The notes beneath the pieces are model-generated. The model searched no databases, had not been told where the DNA came from, and worked only from the letters and a program-made list of their open reading frames with translations. A DNA stretch of 5,241 nucleotides from Oscillospiraceae bacterium (GTDB lineage Bacteria; Bacillota; Clostridia; Oscillospirales; Ruminococcaceae). Below are positions 1 through 5,241 of this stretch, in pieces. The position numbers and the translations under genes were made by a program. The stretch lies in the NCBI GenBank assembly GCA_900762805.1, contig CAAFHY010000224.1:1-5241 (forward strand), in the 5' to 3' direction. Each line of letters opens with the position of its first letter. Within the stretch, counting starts at the first letter, position 1.

Positions 1-1
1 A

Positions 2-1165
2 TGTACGGATTTCACACTGGCAGACGAATACCGCGCCAAGGGCATCTATCCCTATTTTCACGCCCTTGAGTCGCGGCAGGACACCGAGGTCATCATGGAA
101 GGCAAGCGCCGCATCATGCTTGGCTCCAACAACTATCTCGGCCTGACGACCGAGCCGTCGGTGGTCGAGGCCGGCATCCGGGCCTTTGAGCGCTACGGCA
201 CCGGCTGCTCCGGCTCCCGCTTCCTCAACGGCACCCTTGAGATGCATCTGGAGCTTGAAAAGGAGCTGGCTGATTTTGTTCGGAAGGAGGACGCCGTCAC
301 CTTTTCGACCGGCTTTCAGTCCAATCTCGGCATCATCAGCGCGCTGGTCGGCCGCAGCGATTATGTCGTCTGCGACCGCGAGAACCACGCCAGCATCTAC
401 GACGGCTGCCGGCTGAGCTACGGCAGGATGCTGCGCTACCGCCACGCCGACATGGCGGATCTGGAGCACACGCTGCAAAAGATCAGCGGCGGCAGCGGCG
501 GCATCCTGATCGTCACCGACGGCGTATTTTCAATGGGCGGCGATATCGCCAAGCTGCCGGAGATCGTGGCGCTGGCCGAAAAATACGGCGCGCGCGTCAT
601 GGTGGATGACGCCCACGGCCTCGGCGTCATCGGCGAGGGCGGCCGCGGCACAGCCAGCTATTTCGGGCTTGAGGACAGGGTCGATATCATCATGGGCACC
701 TTTTCCAAATCGCTGGCCAGCCTCGGCGGCTACATGGCGGCTTCAAAGGCCGTCTGCGAATATGTCCGGCACAAGTCCCGCCCCTTTATCTTCTCGGCCT
801 CCATCCCGCCGTCGGCCTGCGCCGTGGCGCTGGCCTCGCTGCGCTATCTCAGGGCGCACCCTGAGCTGCCCGACCATCTGCTCAGCCTTGCCGCCTACGC
901 CCGCGCCGGTCTGGTGGCGCGGCAGATCCCCATCATCGACTCCATCACACCCATCATCCCCATCTACACCTATGATATGGAAAACACGCTGCGCCGGGCC
1001 AAGGAGCTGTACGACGCCGGCGTCTATGTCAACCCGGTGCTGCCGCCGGCCACTGAGCCAAACGCCTGCCTGCTGCGCACCAGCTATATGGCTTCACTGA
1101 CCAGGCCGCTCATCGACGAGGCCGTCGGGATCATCGGGCGCGTGCTGGGAGACAGCCATGAATAA
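2..1165 (+). CDS. Serine palmitoyltransferase-like alpha-oxoamine synthase (PLP-dependent), 5' end cut off by the window
   Basis: Enzymes of this family use pyridoxal phosphate to condense an amino acid with an acyl thioester and release CO2; serine palmitoyltransferase makes 3-ketosphinganine, the first sphingoid base, in the cytosol or at the membrane. The frame is open from base 2 (387 codons visible; the family is about 390-400), so only a few N-terminal residues are missing. The Met at 95 is internal: the 31 codons before it encode the family's N-terminal KGIYPYF stretch. Counting from that Met, the PLP residues are His98 (NHAS, 386-388), Asp171 and His174 (DDAHGLG, 605-616) and the Schiff-base Lys205 (TFSKSLAS, AAA at 707-709). 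The motifs GSRFLNGTLE, TFSTGF and TFSKSLASLGG, and PIIPIY near the C-terminus, fit the serine palmitoyltransferase branch better than BioF or Kbl, which is my recollection of the families rather than an alignment. It overlaps the next gene by 8 bases, implying translational coupling. Fold and chemistry are secure; the amino acid and acyl donor are inferred. Confidence 0.9.
   Translation, partial: CTDFTLADEYRAKGIYPYFHALESRQDTEVIMEGKRRIMLGSNNYLGLTTEPSVVEAGIRAFERYGTGCSGSRFLNGTLEMHLELEKELADFVRKEDAVTFSTGFQSNLGIISALVGRSDYVVCDRENHASIYDGCRLSYGRMLRYRHADMADLEHTLQKISGGSGGILIVTDGVFSMGGDIAKLPEIVALAEKYGARVMVDDAHGLGVIGEGGRGTASYFGLEDRVDIIMGTFSKSLASLGGYMAASKAVCEYVRHKSRPFIFSASIPPSACAVALASLRYLRAHPELPDHLLSLAAYARAGLVARQIPIIDSITPIIPIYTYDMENTLRRAKELYDAGVYVNPVLPPATEPNACLLRTSYMASLTRPLIDEAVGIIGRVLGDSHE
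1147..1151 (+). promoter_or_regulatory. Ribosome binding site of the SDR gene
   Basis: GGGAG lies 6 bases before the ATG at 1158, inside the last codons of the upstream synthase gene. It supports this start even though the two genes overlap. Confidence 0.65.
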
Positions 1166-1949
1166 GGTCGCCATCGTTACGGGCGGCAGCAGCGGCATCG
1201 GGCGCTGCACGGCGGCCGCCCTTGCCCGCGCCGGTTGTCTGGTCTATGAATTCTCACGCCGCGAGCAGCCGCAGCCGGGCGTTCGGCACGTCACCTGCGA
1301 CATCACCAGCGAAGAGCAGGTGCGGCAGGCCGTGGCGTGCGTCATGGAAGAGGCCGGCCGCATCGACATCCTTGTCAACAACGCCGGCATGGGCATCTCC
1401 GGCGCTGCCGAAACGACCCTGCCTGAGGCCTCCCGCCGGCAGCTTGAGGTCAACCTTTTCGGAGCCGACCGGCTGGTGCGCGCCGTCCTGCCGCATATGC
1501 GCGCGCAGGGCAGCGGCCGCATCGTCTTTCTCAGCTCGATCGCCGGTATCCTGCCCATCCCCTTTCAGCTCTGGTACTCGGTGAGCAAATCGGCCCTTCT
1601 TTCCTACAGCCTTGCGCTCCAGAACGAGGTGCGCCCCTTCGGCATCACCGTCTGCGCCGTCATGCCCGGCGACATCGCGACCGGCTTTACCGACGCCCGT
1701 CTCAAATCCGACGCCGGCGACGACGCCTATACCGGCCGCATCACCCGTTCGGTCGCCACCATGGAGCGCGATGAAAAGAGCGGCATGTCGGCCGAGACCG
1801 CCGGACGCTTCGTGGCGCGCTGCGCGCTGAAGCGGCGCAGCCGGCCGCTGCTTGCGATAGGGCTTTCCTATAAAAGCTTTGCGCTGCTGTCCAAGCTGCT
1901 TCCCCGCCGCCTGTCTAATTGGGTCGTCGGAAAAATGTACGCGGGATAG
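1158..1949 (+). CDS. Classical SDR oxidoreductase, candidate 3-ketosphinganine reductase-type ketoreductase
   Basis: A 263-residue short-chain dehydrogenase/reductase, a usual length for a classical SDR with a short C-terminal extension. The Rossmann dinucleotide motif TGGSSGIG is at residues 8-15 and NNAG at 74-77. The catalytic set is complete: Asn99 (VNLFG), Ser127 (LSSIAG), Tyr140 and Lys144 (YSVSK). MPGDI (169-173) closes the cofactor site. Arg34/Arg35 directly after the second beta strand suggest NADPH rather than NADH. Residues about 231-261 (from LLAIGLSYKSFALL to WVVGKMY) mix hydrophobic and basic residues and could sit on a membrane surface. The gene starts inside the end of the serine palmitoyltransferase-like gene, so the likely job is reduction of the 3-keto group of that enzyme's product, as KDSR does in sphingolipid synthesis. 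SDR sequence alone does not fix the substrate; fatty-acid or polyketide ketoreduction remains possible. The family call is firm and the role is inference from context. Confidence 0.88.
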   Translation: MNKVAIVTGGSSGIGRCTAAALARAGCLVYEFSRREQPQPGVRHVTCDITSEEQVRQAVACVMEEAGRIDILVNNAGMGISGAAETTLPEASRRQLEVNLFGADRLVRAVLPHMRAQGSGRIVFLSSIAGILPIPFQLWYSVSKSALLSYSLALQNEVRPFGITVCAVMPGDIATGFTDARLKSDAGDDAYTGRITRSVATMERDEKSGMSAETAGRFVARCALKRRSRPLLAIGLSYKSFALLSKLLPRRLSNWVVGKMYAG

Positions 1950-1955
1950 GGCCGC

Positions 1956-1974
1956 CAGAGGCCGCCGGCCTCTG
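1956..1974 (+). terminator. Short hairpin just after the SDR stop codon, possible weak terminator
   Basis: CAGAGGCC (1956-1963) and GGCCTCTG (1967-1974) form a perfect 8-bp stem with a 3-base loop, starting 6 bases after the stop at 1949. Only CTTCCGT follows rather than a T run, so termination at this point on the + strand would be weak or factor-assisted. Confidence 0.35.
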
Positions 1975-1989
1975 CTTCCGTATGATGAA

Positions 1990-2024
1990 AGACCGCTGCC
2001 TGTGCTTGGCACAGGCAGCGGTCT
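1990..2024 (-). terminator. Long perfect hairpin in the convergent gap, probable intrinsic terminator read from the - strand
   Basis: GACCGCTGCCTGTG (1991-2004) and its exact reverse complement (2010-2023) make a 14-bp stem around a 5-base loop (2005-2009); an outer A-T pair (1990/2024) makes it 15 bp. Read on the - strand the stem is followed by TTTCATCAT, a short interrupted T tract. Read on the + strand it is followed by TGCTGCAATTG, with no T run. The terminator therefore best serves the - strand flavoprotein operon, whose last stop is at 2177, although the hairpin would also block + strand read-through to some degree. Confidence 0.6.
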
Positions 2025-2076
2025 GCTGCAATTGCCGCTCTTTCAGCCAAAGGGCCGCCGCACCTGCGTACAGCAA

Positions 2077-2105
2077 AGCGCCGCTCCAAGGATCGGAGCG
2101 GCGCT
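2077..2105 (-). terminator. Second hairpin in the convergent gap, probable - strand terminator
   Basis: AGCGCCGCTCC (2077-2087) and its exact reverse complement (2095-2105) form an 11-bp stem with a 7-base loop. On the - strand it is followed by TTGCTGT, so together with the last stem base it reads CTTTGCTGT, a weak T tract. It lies about 70 bases beyond the stop at 2177 and is the first hairpin met by transcription leaving that gene; the hairpin at 1990-2024 would act as a backup. Confidence 0.5.
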
Positions 2106-2176
2106 GTCTGAAAAGGTTCTTCATAGCAGGCTGCACGGGAGCCGGTCGGAAAGGGCGGCCGGGCAGGCATATTTGC

Positions 2177-3784
2177 TCACCGGGGCGCGGCCGGGTCCTC
2201 CCCCAGGCTCGTTATAACCGCCTCGGCCGTGCGCAGACCGTCAACGGCGGCCGAGGTGATGCCTCCGGCATAGCCGGCCCCCTCCCCGCACGGGAAAAGG
2301 CCGCGCAGCGCCGACTGTCCGTCAGCCCCGCGCAGGATGCGCACAGGCGACGAGCTTCGCGTCTCAGGCGCCGTCATGACGGCGTTGGGGTCGTCAAAGC
2401 CGGGCAGCTGCCGGCCGAGCACAGGCAGGACCTCCCGCAGCACGTCTGTGATGCGGGCCGGCAGCACGTCGGTCAGGCGGCAGGGCACCGTTCCCGGCCG
2501 GTAGGTCGGCTCAACGGGGTCGTCGGCCGGCCGGTCCAGAAAGCTGCCGACCGTCTCGCACGGCGCGAAGTAACGGCCGCCGGCGGCGCAGAAGGCCGCC
2601 CGTTCGATATCGCGCTGCCAGTACATGCCGCCAAGCGGCCCCTCATACGGAAAGTCGGCGGGGTCGAGCCCCACCAGCAGCGCGGCGTTGGCATGGCTGC
2701 CGGCGCGGCCGGAATAGCTCATGCCGTTGGTGGCGACGCCGCCCTCCTCGGAGGCTGCCGCCACAACATAGCCGCCGGGGCACATACAGAAGGTGTAGGC
2801 CGAGCCGAGCGCCGTATGGCAGCTCAGCTTGTAGTCGGCCGGGCCGAGCGCAGGGCTTCCGGCAAACCGGCCGTACTGCACACGGTCGATATCGCACTGC
2901 CGGTGCTCGATGCGCACCCCCATGGCAAAGGGCTTGGGCTCCATGGGCAGGCCCATATCGTGCAGCATGACAAAGGTGTCCCGCGCGCTGTGGCCGATGG
3001 CCAGAACGACGGCCCCGGCCGGCAGGCGCACCCGGTTCCCCTGCTGCTCGTAGCAAACGGCGGCAACGCGGCCATGCTGTGTCTCCAGGCCGGTCAGACG
3101 CGCGCCGAAGCGCACCTCGCCGCCGAGGCACAGCACCTCCTGCCGCAGATTTTTGACGACACGGCGGAGGATGTCGGTCCCGATATGCGGCTTGGCGTCA
3201 TAACAGATGCGCGGCGGCGCGCCGAAGCGCACCATCTGCTCCAGCACATAGGGGATGCGGCTGTCGCCGGTGCCGGTATTAAGCTTGCCGTCCGAAAAGG
3301 TGCCGGCCCCGCCCTCACCGAACTGCACGTTGCTCTCTGTGTCGAGCCGGCCGGTCTGCCAGAAGCGTTCGACCGCCTCATGGCGGGTGTCAACGTCCTG
3401 CCCGCGCTCCAGCACGATGGGGCGCAGACCGGCACGTGCCAGCAGCAGCGCCGCGAACATCCCCGCCGGCCCGAAGCCGACAACGACCGGCCGCGTCGGC
3501 GGCAGGGCGGCAGGCGTCGGCGGAAGATAGGGCCGCGCCTCCTCCAGCACGATCCTTTTGTCGCGCGCCCGCCGCACCAGCTGCCGCTCATGGCCCCGCA
3601 CCGTCACGCCAACCGTGCAGACGACGCGCACGTCCTCCTTTTTCCGGGCATCGACTGAGCGGCGCAACAGCCTGAGCGAGGTGATATCACGCGGGCTGAC
3701 CGAAAGGCGGGCGGCGCAGACCGCCGCCAGCTCTTTTTCGTGATCCCGGTCAGCCGGAAAGGATATGCCGCTAATCTTGATCAT
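2177..3784 (-). CDS. FAD-dependent dehydrogenase of the COG2509 family (function unknown)
   Basis: A 535-residue flavoprotein, the usual length for this family. Residues 1-90 form the family's N-terminal domain, with RRSVDARKKEDV at about 41-52. The FAD Rossmann motif GFGPAG is at 103-108 (VVVGFGPAGMFAALLLARAG), followed by the strand ending LERG at 125-128. Further family signatures are FGEGGAGTFSDGKL (155-168), GHSARD (264-269), FCMCPGG (332-338), TNGMSYSGR (352-360) and a C-terminal FAD-contacting stretch, CGEGAGYAGGITSAAVDG (499-516). No signal peptide or membrane segment is seen, so it should be cytosolic. The frame stays open upstream to 3892, but the start at 3784 is chosen because AGGAG sits 6 bases before it and the family begins MIKISGI-like. 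It is the second gene after the HI0933-family flavoprotein, 41 bases downstream, probably in one transcript. Family membership is secure; substrate and electron partner are unknown. Confidence 0.93.
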   Translation of the reverse strand: MIKISGISFPADRDHEKELAAVCAARLSVSPRDITSLRLLRRSVDARKKEDVRVVCTVGVTVRGHERQLVRRARDKRIVLEEARPYLPPTPAALPPTRPVVVGFGPAGMFAALLLARAGLRPIVLERGQDVDTRHEAVERFWQTGRLDTESNVQFGEGGAGTFSDGKLNTGTGDSRIPYVLEQMVRFGAPPRICYDAKPHIGTDILRRVVKNLRQEVLCLGGEVRFGARLTGLETQHGRVAAVCYEQQGNRVRLPAGAVVLAIGHSARDTFVMLHDMGLPMEPKPFAMGVRIEHRQCDIDRVQYGRFAGSPALGPADYKLSCHTALGSAYTFCMCPGGYVVAAASEEGGVATNGMSYSGRAGSHANAALLVGLDPADFPYEGPLGGMYWQRDIERAAFCAAGGRYFAPCETVGSFLDRPADDPVEPTYRPGTVPCRLTDVLPARITDVLREVLPVLGRQLPGFDDPNAVMTAPETRSSSPVRILRGADGQSALRGLFPCGEGAGYAGGITSAAVDGLRTAEAVITSLGEDPAAPR

Positions 3785-3790
3785 TTTAAT

Positions 3791-3795
3791 CTCCT
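3791..3795 (-). promoter_or_regulatory. Ribosome binding site that fixes the start of the COG2509-family gene
   Basis: On the - strand AGGAG is followed by the 6-base spacer ATTAAA and then ATG at 3784. This strong site in the 41-base intergenic gap rules out the longer frame beginning at 3892, which would run 67 bases into the upstream gene and add a low-complexity Arg/Pro/Gly-rich leader. Confidence 0.85.
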
Positions 3796-3825
3796 GAATA
3801 AGAAATGGCGGGCGATGGGGCCGCC

Positions 3826-5049
3826 TCACTGCTCCGCCGCCGTCCCCCGCTCCAGCAGCCGGCCGGCCAGACGGCCGCTCGACCACGCCCACTGCAGGTT
3901 GTAGCCGCCGCAGTCACCGTCGATATCCAGCACCTCGCCGGCGGCATAAAGCCCAGGAACCAGGCGGCTCCGCATGGTGTTTTCATCAAATTCAGCGGTC
4001 GAAACGCCGCCCGCCGTCACCTGTGCGCCCTCCATGCCGAGGCTGCCGGTCACCGGCAGGACCGTGCGCTTGACGTGCCGGGCGACGGCTGCGAGCTGCC
4101 CCTCGGCCAGCTCTGAAACAGGCGCGGCCAGTGAAATGCCAAGCGAGGTCACAACGGTGCGCCCCAGCTTGTTGTGCAGAATGCCCGTCAGCAGGTTTTC
4201 CGCCGTCAGGCCGGCCTGCTTTCGCGCCGCCAGCAGCGCCAGCAGCTCGGCCTCGTCCAGCTGCGGCAGCAGATCAAGAGCGACGGCGGCCCCGGTGCCC
4301 GCCGACACGGCGGCGCGCGCGATATCAAAGACTGCCGGCCCGCTGACGCCGTAATCGGTGAACTGCACCTCGCCCCGCGACCGCGCAAGCACCCGCCCGC
4401 CCTGCTCAACGGCCACGGCGGCGACGGCGCGCACCCCCTTGAGCGGGCGGGTAAAGGCGTTGTCGGTTTTGAGCTGCACCAGCGAGGGCAGCAGCGGCGT
4501 ACAGCTGTGTCCAAAGGCGGCAAGCAGACGGTAGCCGTCCATGCAGCCGCCGGCGCGCGTGCCTGCCGCGCCGCCGCAGGCGATGATAAGGCGGTCGGCC
4601 TTCAGCGTGCGGCCGGCTGCCGTCACAGAAAAGCAGCCGTCCCGGCGGACGGCCTCCGTCACAGGGCTGTCGGTCAGCACCGTCACACCCCTGCCGGCCA
4701 GCGCCAGCCGCAGCACATCGACGACGCTCCCCGCCTGATCGGAATGCGGATAGACACGCCCCGACGGCTCGGTCACCGTCACCAGTCCCAGCCCGCGGAA
4801 AAAGGCCAGCGTCGCCTCCACGCCGAAGGCGCCCAGCGCCGGGCGGACAAACGCGGGCTGCCGGCCGTGATAGCGCGCCGGCGAGAGCTCGCGGTTGGCA
4901 AGGTTGCAGCGCCCGTTGCCGGTCACGGCGAGCTTGCGCCCCAGGCGCGGGCCGCGCTCGACCAGCACAACGCGATTGTCCTGATTTTCGGCGGCTGTCA
5001 GCGCCGCCATCATGCCGGCGGCCCCGCCGCCGATCACTATAACGTCCAT
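3826..5049 (-). CDS. HI0933/YhiN-family NAD(P)/FAD-dependent oxidoreductase (BaiN-like)
   Basis: A 407-residue flavoprotein, matching the roughly 400-420 residues of the family (TIGR00275/COG2081 type). The FAD-binding Rossmann motif GGGAAG is at residues 7-12, with Glu31 (LVERG) placed to hold the ADP ribose. The family signature VTGNGRCNLAN is at 42-52, followed by PSGRVYPHSDQA (95-106), ACGG (157-160), FTDYGVSGPAVFD (230-242), AGGV (346-349) and the C-terminal FAD motif GLYAAGEVLDIDGDCGGYNLQWAWSSG, split here as GLYAAGEVLDIDG (366-378) and CGGYNLQWA (380-388). No export signal is seen. The start at 5049 is preceded by AGGAAG and gives the standard MDVIVIGGG opening; an in-frame TTG at 5145 would add 32 atypical residues. 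A Clostridium scindens member, BaiN, was reported to act in bile acid 7-dehydroxylation, but most members have no proven substrate and nothing here points to bile acids. It probably leads an operon with the COG2509 gene. Its own 5' end is duplicated upstream. Confidence 0.92.
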   Translation of the reverse strand: MDVIVIGGGAAGMMAALTAAENQDNRVVLVERGPRLGRKLAVTGNGRCNLANRELSPARYHGRQPAFVRPALGAFGVEATLAFFRGLGLVTVTEPSGRVYPHSDQAGSVVDVLRLALAGRGVTVLTDSPVTEAVRRDGCFSVTAAGRTLKADRLIIACGGAAGTRAGGCMDGYRLLAAFGHSCTPLLPSLVQLKTDNAFTRPLKGVRAVAAVAVEQGGRVLARSRGEVQFTDYGVSGPAVFDIARAAVSAGTGAAVALDLLPQLDEAELLALLAARKQAGLTAENLLTGILHNKLGRTVVTSLGISLAAPVSELAEGQLAAVARHVKRTVLPVTGSLGMEGAQVTAGGVSTAEFDENTMRSRLVPGLYAAGEVLDIDGDCGGYNLQWAWSSGRLAGRLLERGTAAEQ

Positions 5050-5066
5050 ATCATCTTCCTGTTCGC
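4944..5066 (-). repeat. Direct repeat, copy A: ribosome binding site and first ~35 codons of the HI0933-family gene
   Basis: Compared with 5119-5241 at a constant offset of 175 bases, this 123-base segment differs at only four positions (4958, 4964, 4967 and 5061). Bases 4968-5060, a run of 93, are identical. This copy belongs to the intact gene. Confidence 0.9.
5055..5060 (-). promoter_or_regulatory. Ribosome binding site of the HI0933-family gene
   Basis: On the - strand AGGAAG is followed by a 5-base spacer (ATGAT) and ATG at 5049. The TGA ending the upstream 57-codon frame (5053-5051) falls inside this spacer, so translation of that frame would end on top of this start. Confidence 0.7.
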
Positions 5067-5081
5067 CGGAAAAAGACCCGT

Positions 5082-5120
5082 CCGGCTGCCTGCCGCATAT
5101 CGTGCGGCGGCCAGGCCCGG
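5082..5120 (-). other. Imperfect hairpin between the two repeat copies, with a nearby T5 tract
   Basis: On the - strand CCGG, GCCTG and CCGCA pair in turn with TGCGG, CAGGC and CCGG around a 5-base loop, giving about 14 pairs with bulges of 4 and 2 bases. A T5 run (complement of 5070-5074) follows 7 bases beyond the stem. The distance is long for an intrinsic terminator. If it works it would lie between the duplicated start and the intact gene, as an attenuator would. In this GC-rich DNA it could also be chance. Confidence 0.3.
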
Positions 5121-5241
5121 CGCGGGCCGCGCCCGACCGGCGCAACGCGATTGTCCTGATTTTCGGCGGCTGTCAGCGCCGCCATCATGCCGGCGGCCCC
5201 GCCGCCGATCACTATAACGTCCATATCATCTTCCTTTTCGC
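5119..5241 (-). repeat. Direct repeat, copy B: second copy of the same 5' gene segment, running off the window
   Basis: Copy B matches 4944-5066 in the same orientation and still matches at the last base of the window, so its outer border is not seen. At its inner border the match ends at 5119; a 5-base gap would extend it slightly, because CCAGG precedes both copies (4941-4945 and 5111-5115). Confidence 0.9.

Larger units (their letters stand above)
5051..5224 (-). pseudogene. 57-codon frame from the duplicated N-terminus of the HI0933-family gene (truncated copy or leader peptide)
   Basis: The frame starts with the same AGGAAG site (5235-5230) and ATG as the intact gene and encodes MDVIVIGGGAAGMM and onward, identical for its first 27 residues (through NRV). 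It then reads APVGRGPR where the intact protein has VLVERGPR, so Val28, Leu29 and Glu31 become Ala, Pro and Gly and the FAD ribose-binding Glu is lost. After the RGPR motif it leaves the family sequence, runs through 22 Arg/Pro-rich residues and ends at TGA (5053-5051), one base before the intact gene's ATG. It holds a dinucleotide motif but no complete domain. It may be a decayed partial duplicate, a coupled leader peptide, or the product of an assembly join; the sequence alone does not decide. Confidence 0.45.

Noticed and set aside
1..3. ATG at the first base of the window as a start codon
   Set aside because: It is out of frame with the synthase gene, whose frame uses base 2 onward; the true start lies before the window.
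1990..2105. Inverted repeats as ends of a small mobile element or as CRISPR repeats
   Set aside because: The stems differ in sequence from one another, there is no repeated unit with spacers, no target-site duplication was seen and no transposase is nearby.
1915..2136. Small - strand frame (73 codons, GTG start) in the convergent gap, with a mildly hydrophobic LLYAGAAALWL stretch
   Set aside because: There is no Shine-Dalgarno sequence before the GTG or the following ATG, both strong hairpins lie inside it, and it runs into the end of the SDR gene. Terminator DNA explains it better.
1919..3658. Long + strand open frame (579 codons) opposite the COG2509 gene
   Set aside because: It is antisense to a clear FAD-dependent protein with full family motifs. 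Its product is Arg/Ala/Gly-rich with no recognisable domain. Long antisense frames are expected in GC-rich genes because stop codons are rare.
3785..3892. 36-codon N-terminal extension of the COG2509 gene
   Set aside because: It overlaps the end of the upstream gene and its residues are unlike the family N-terminus; the AGGAG site before 3784 sets the start.
3826..5049. Calling the HI0933-family gene a bile acid 7-dehydroxylation gene (baiN)
   Set aside because: Family membership alone does not show this role, and no other bai-type gene is present in the window.
4174..5217. Long + strand open frame (347 codons) opposite the HI0933-family gene
   Set aside because: It is a compositional shadow of the - strand gene, low in complexity, with no domain and no convincing ribosome binding site.

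Overview
The window is GC-rich, roughly two-thirds G+C by eye. It carries two pairs of genes that converge tail to tail. On the + strand (1-1949) is a 5'-truncated gene for a PLP-dependent alpha-oxoamine synthase of the serine palmitoyltransferase type. It overlaps by 8 bases a gene for a classical short-chain dehydrogenase/reductase (SDR). On the - strand (read from 5049 down to 2177) are two flavoprotein genes 41 bases apart. The first belongs to the HI0933/YhiN family (TIGR00275/COG2081-like). The second belongs to the COG2509 family of FAD-dependent dehydrogenases. The 227-base gap between the two stop codons (1950-2176) holds three strong inverted repeats and no convincing gene.

The + strand pair looks like the first two steps of sphingoid-base synthesis. 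The synthase would condense an amino acid with an acyl thioester to give a 3-keto amino lipid, and the SDR would reduce the ketone. This role is inferred from family features and from the overlap of the genes; no acyl carrier protein, acyl-activating or N-acyltransferase gene is visible because the window opens inside the synthase gene. The - strand pair encodes two cytosolic flavoproteins whose physiological substrates are not settled.

The oddest structure is at the right end. The start of the HI0933-family gene, with its ribosome binding site and about its first 35 codons, is present a second time 175 bases further upstream, in the same orientation. It includes a 93-base run without mismatch. 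This second copy opens a 57-codon reading frame that leaves the family sequence after about 35 codons and stops one base before the intact gene's ATG. It may be a genuine partial tandem duplication, a leader peptide, or an assembly artefact at a sequence end.

The organism is probably a high-GC anaerobic Firmicute (Clostridia-like). The reasons are purine-rich AGGAG-type ribosome binding sites at good spacing and the combination of the two flavoprotein families. This taxonomic call is weak. No RNA gene, CRISPR array, insertion sequence or origin was seen.
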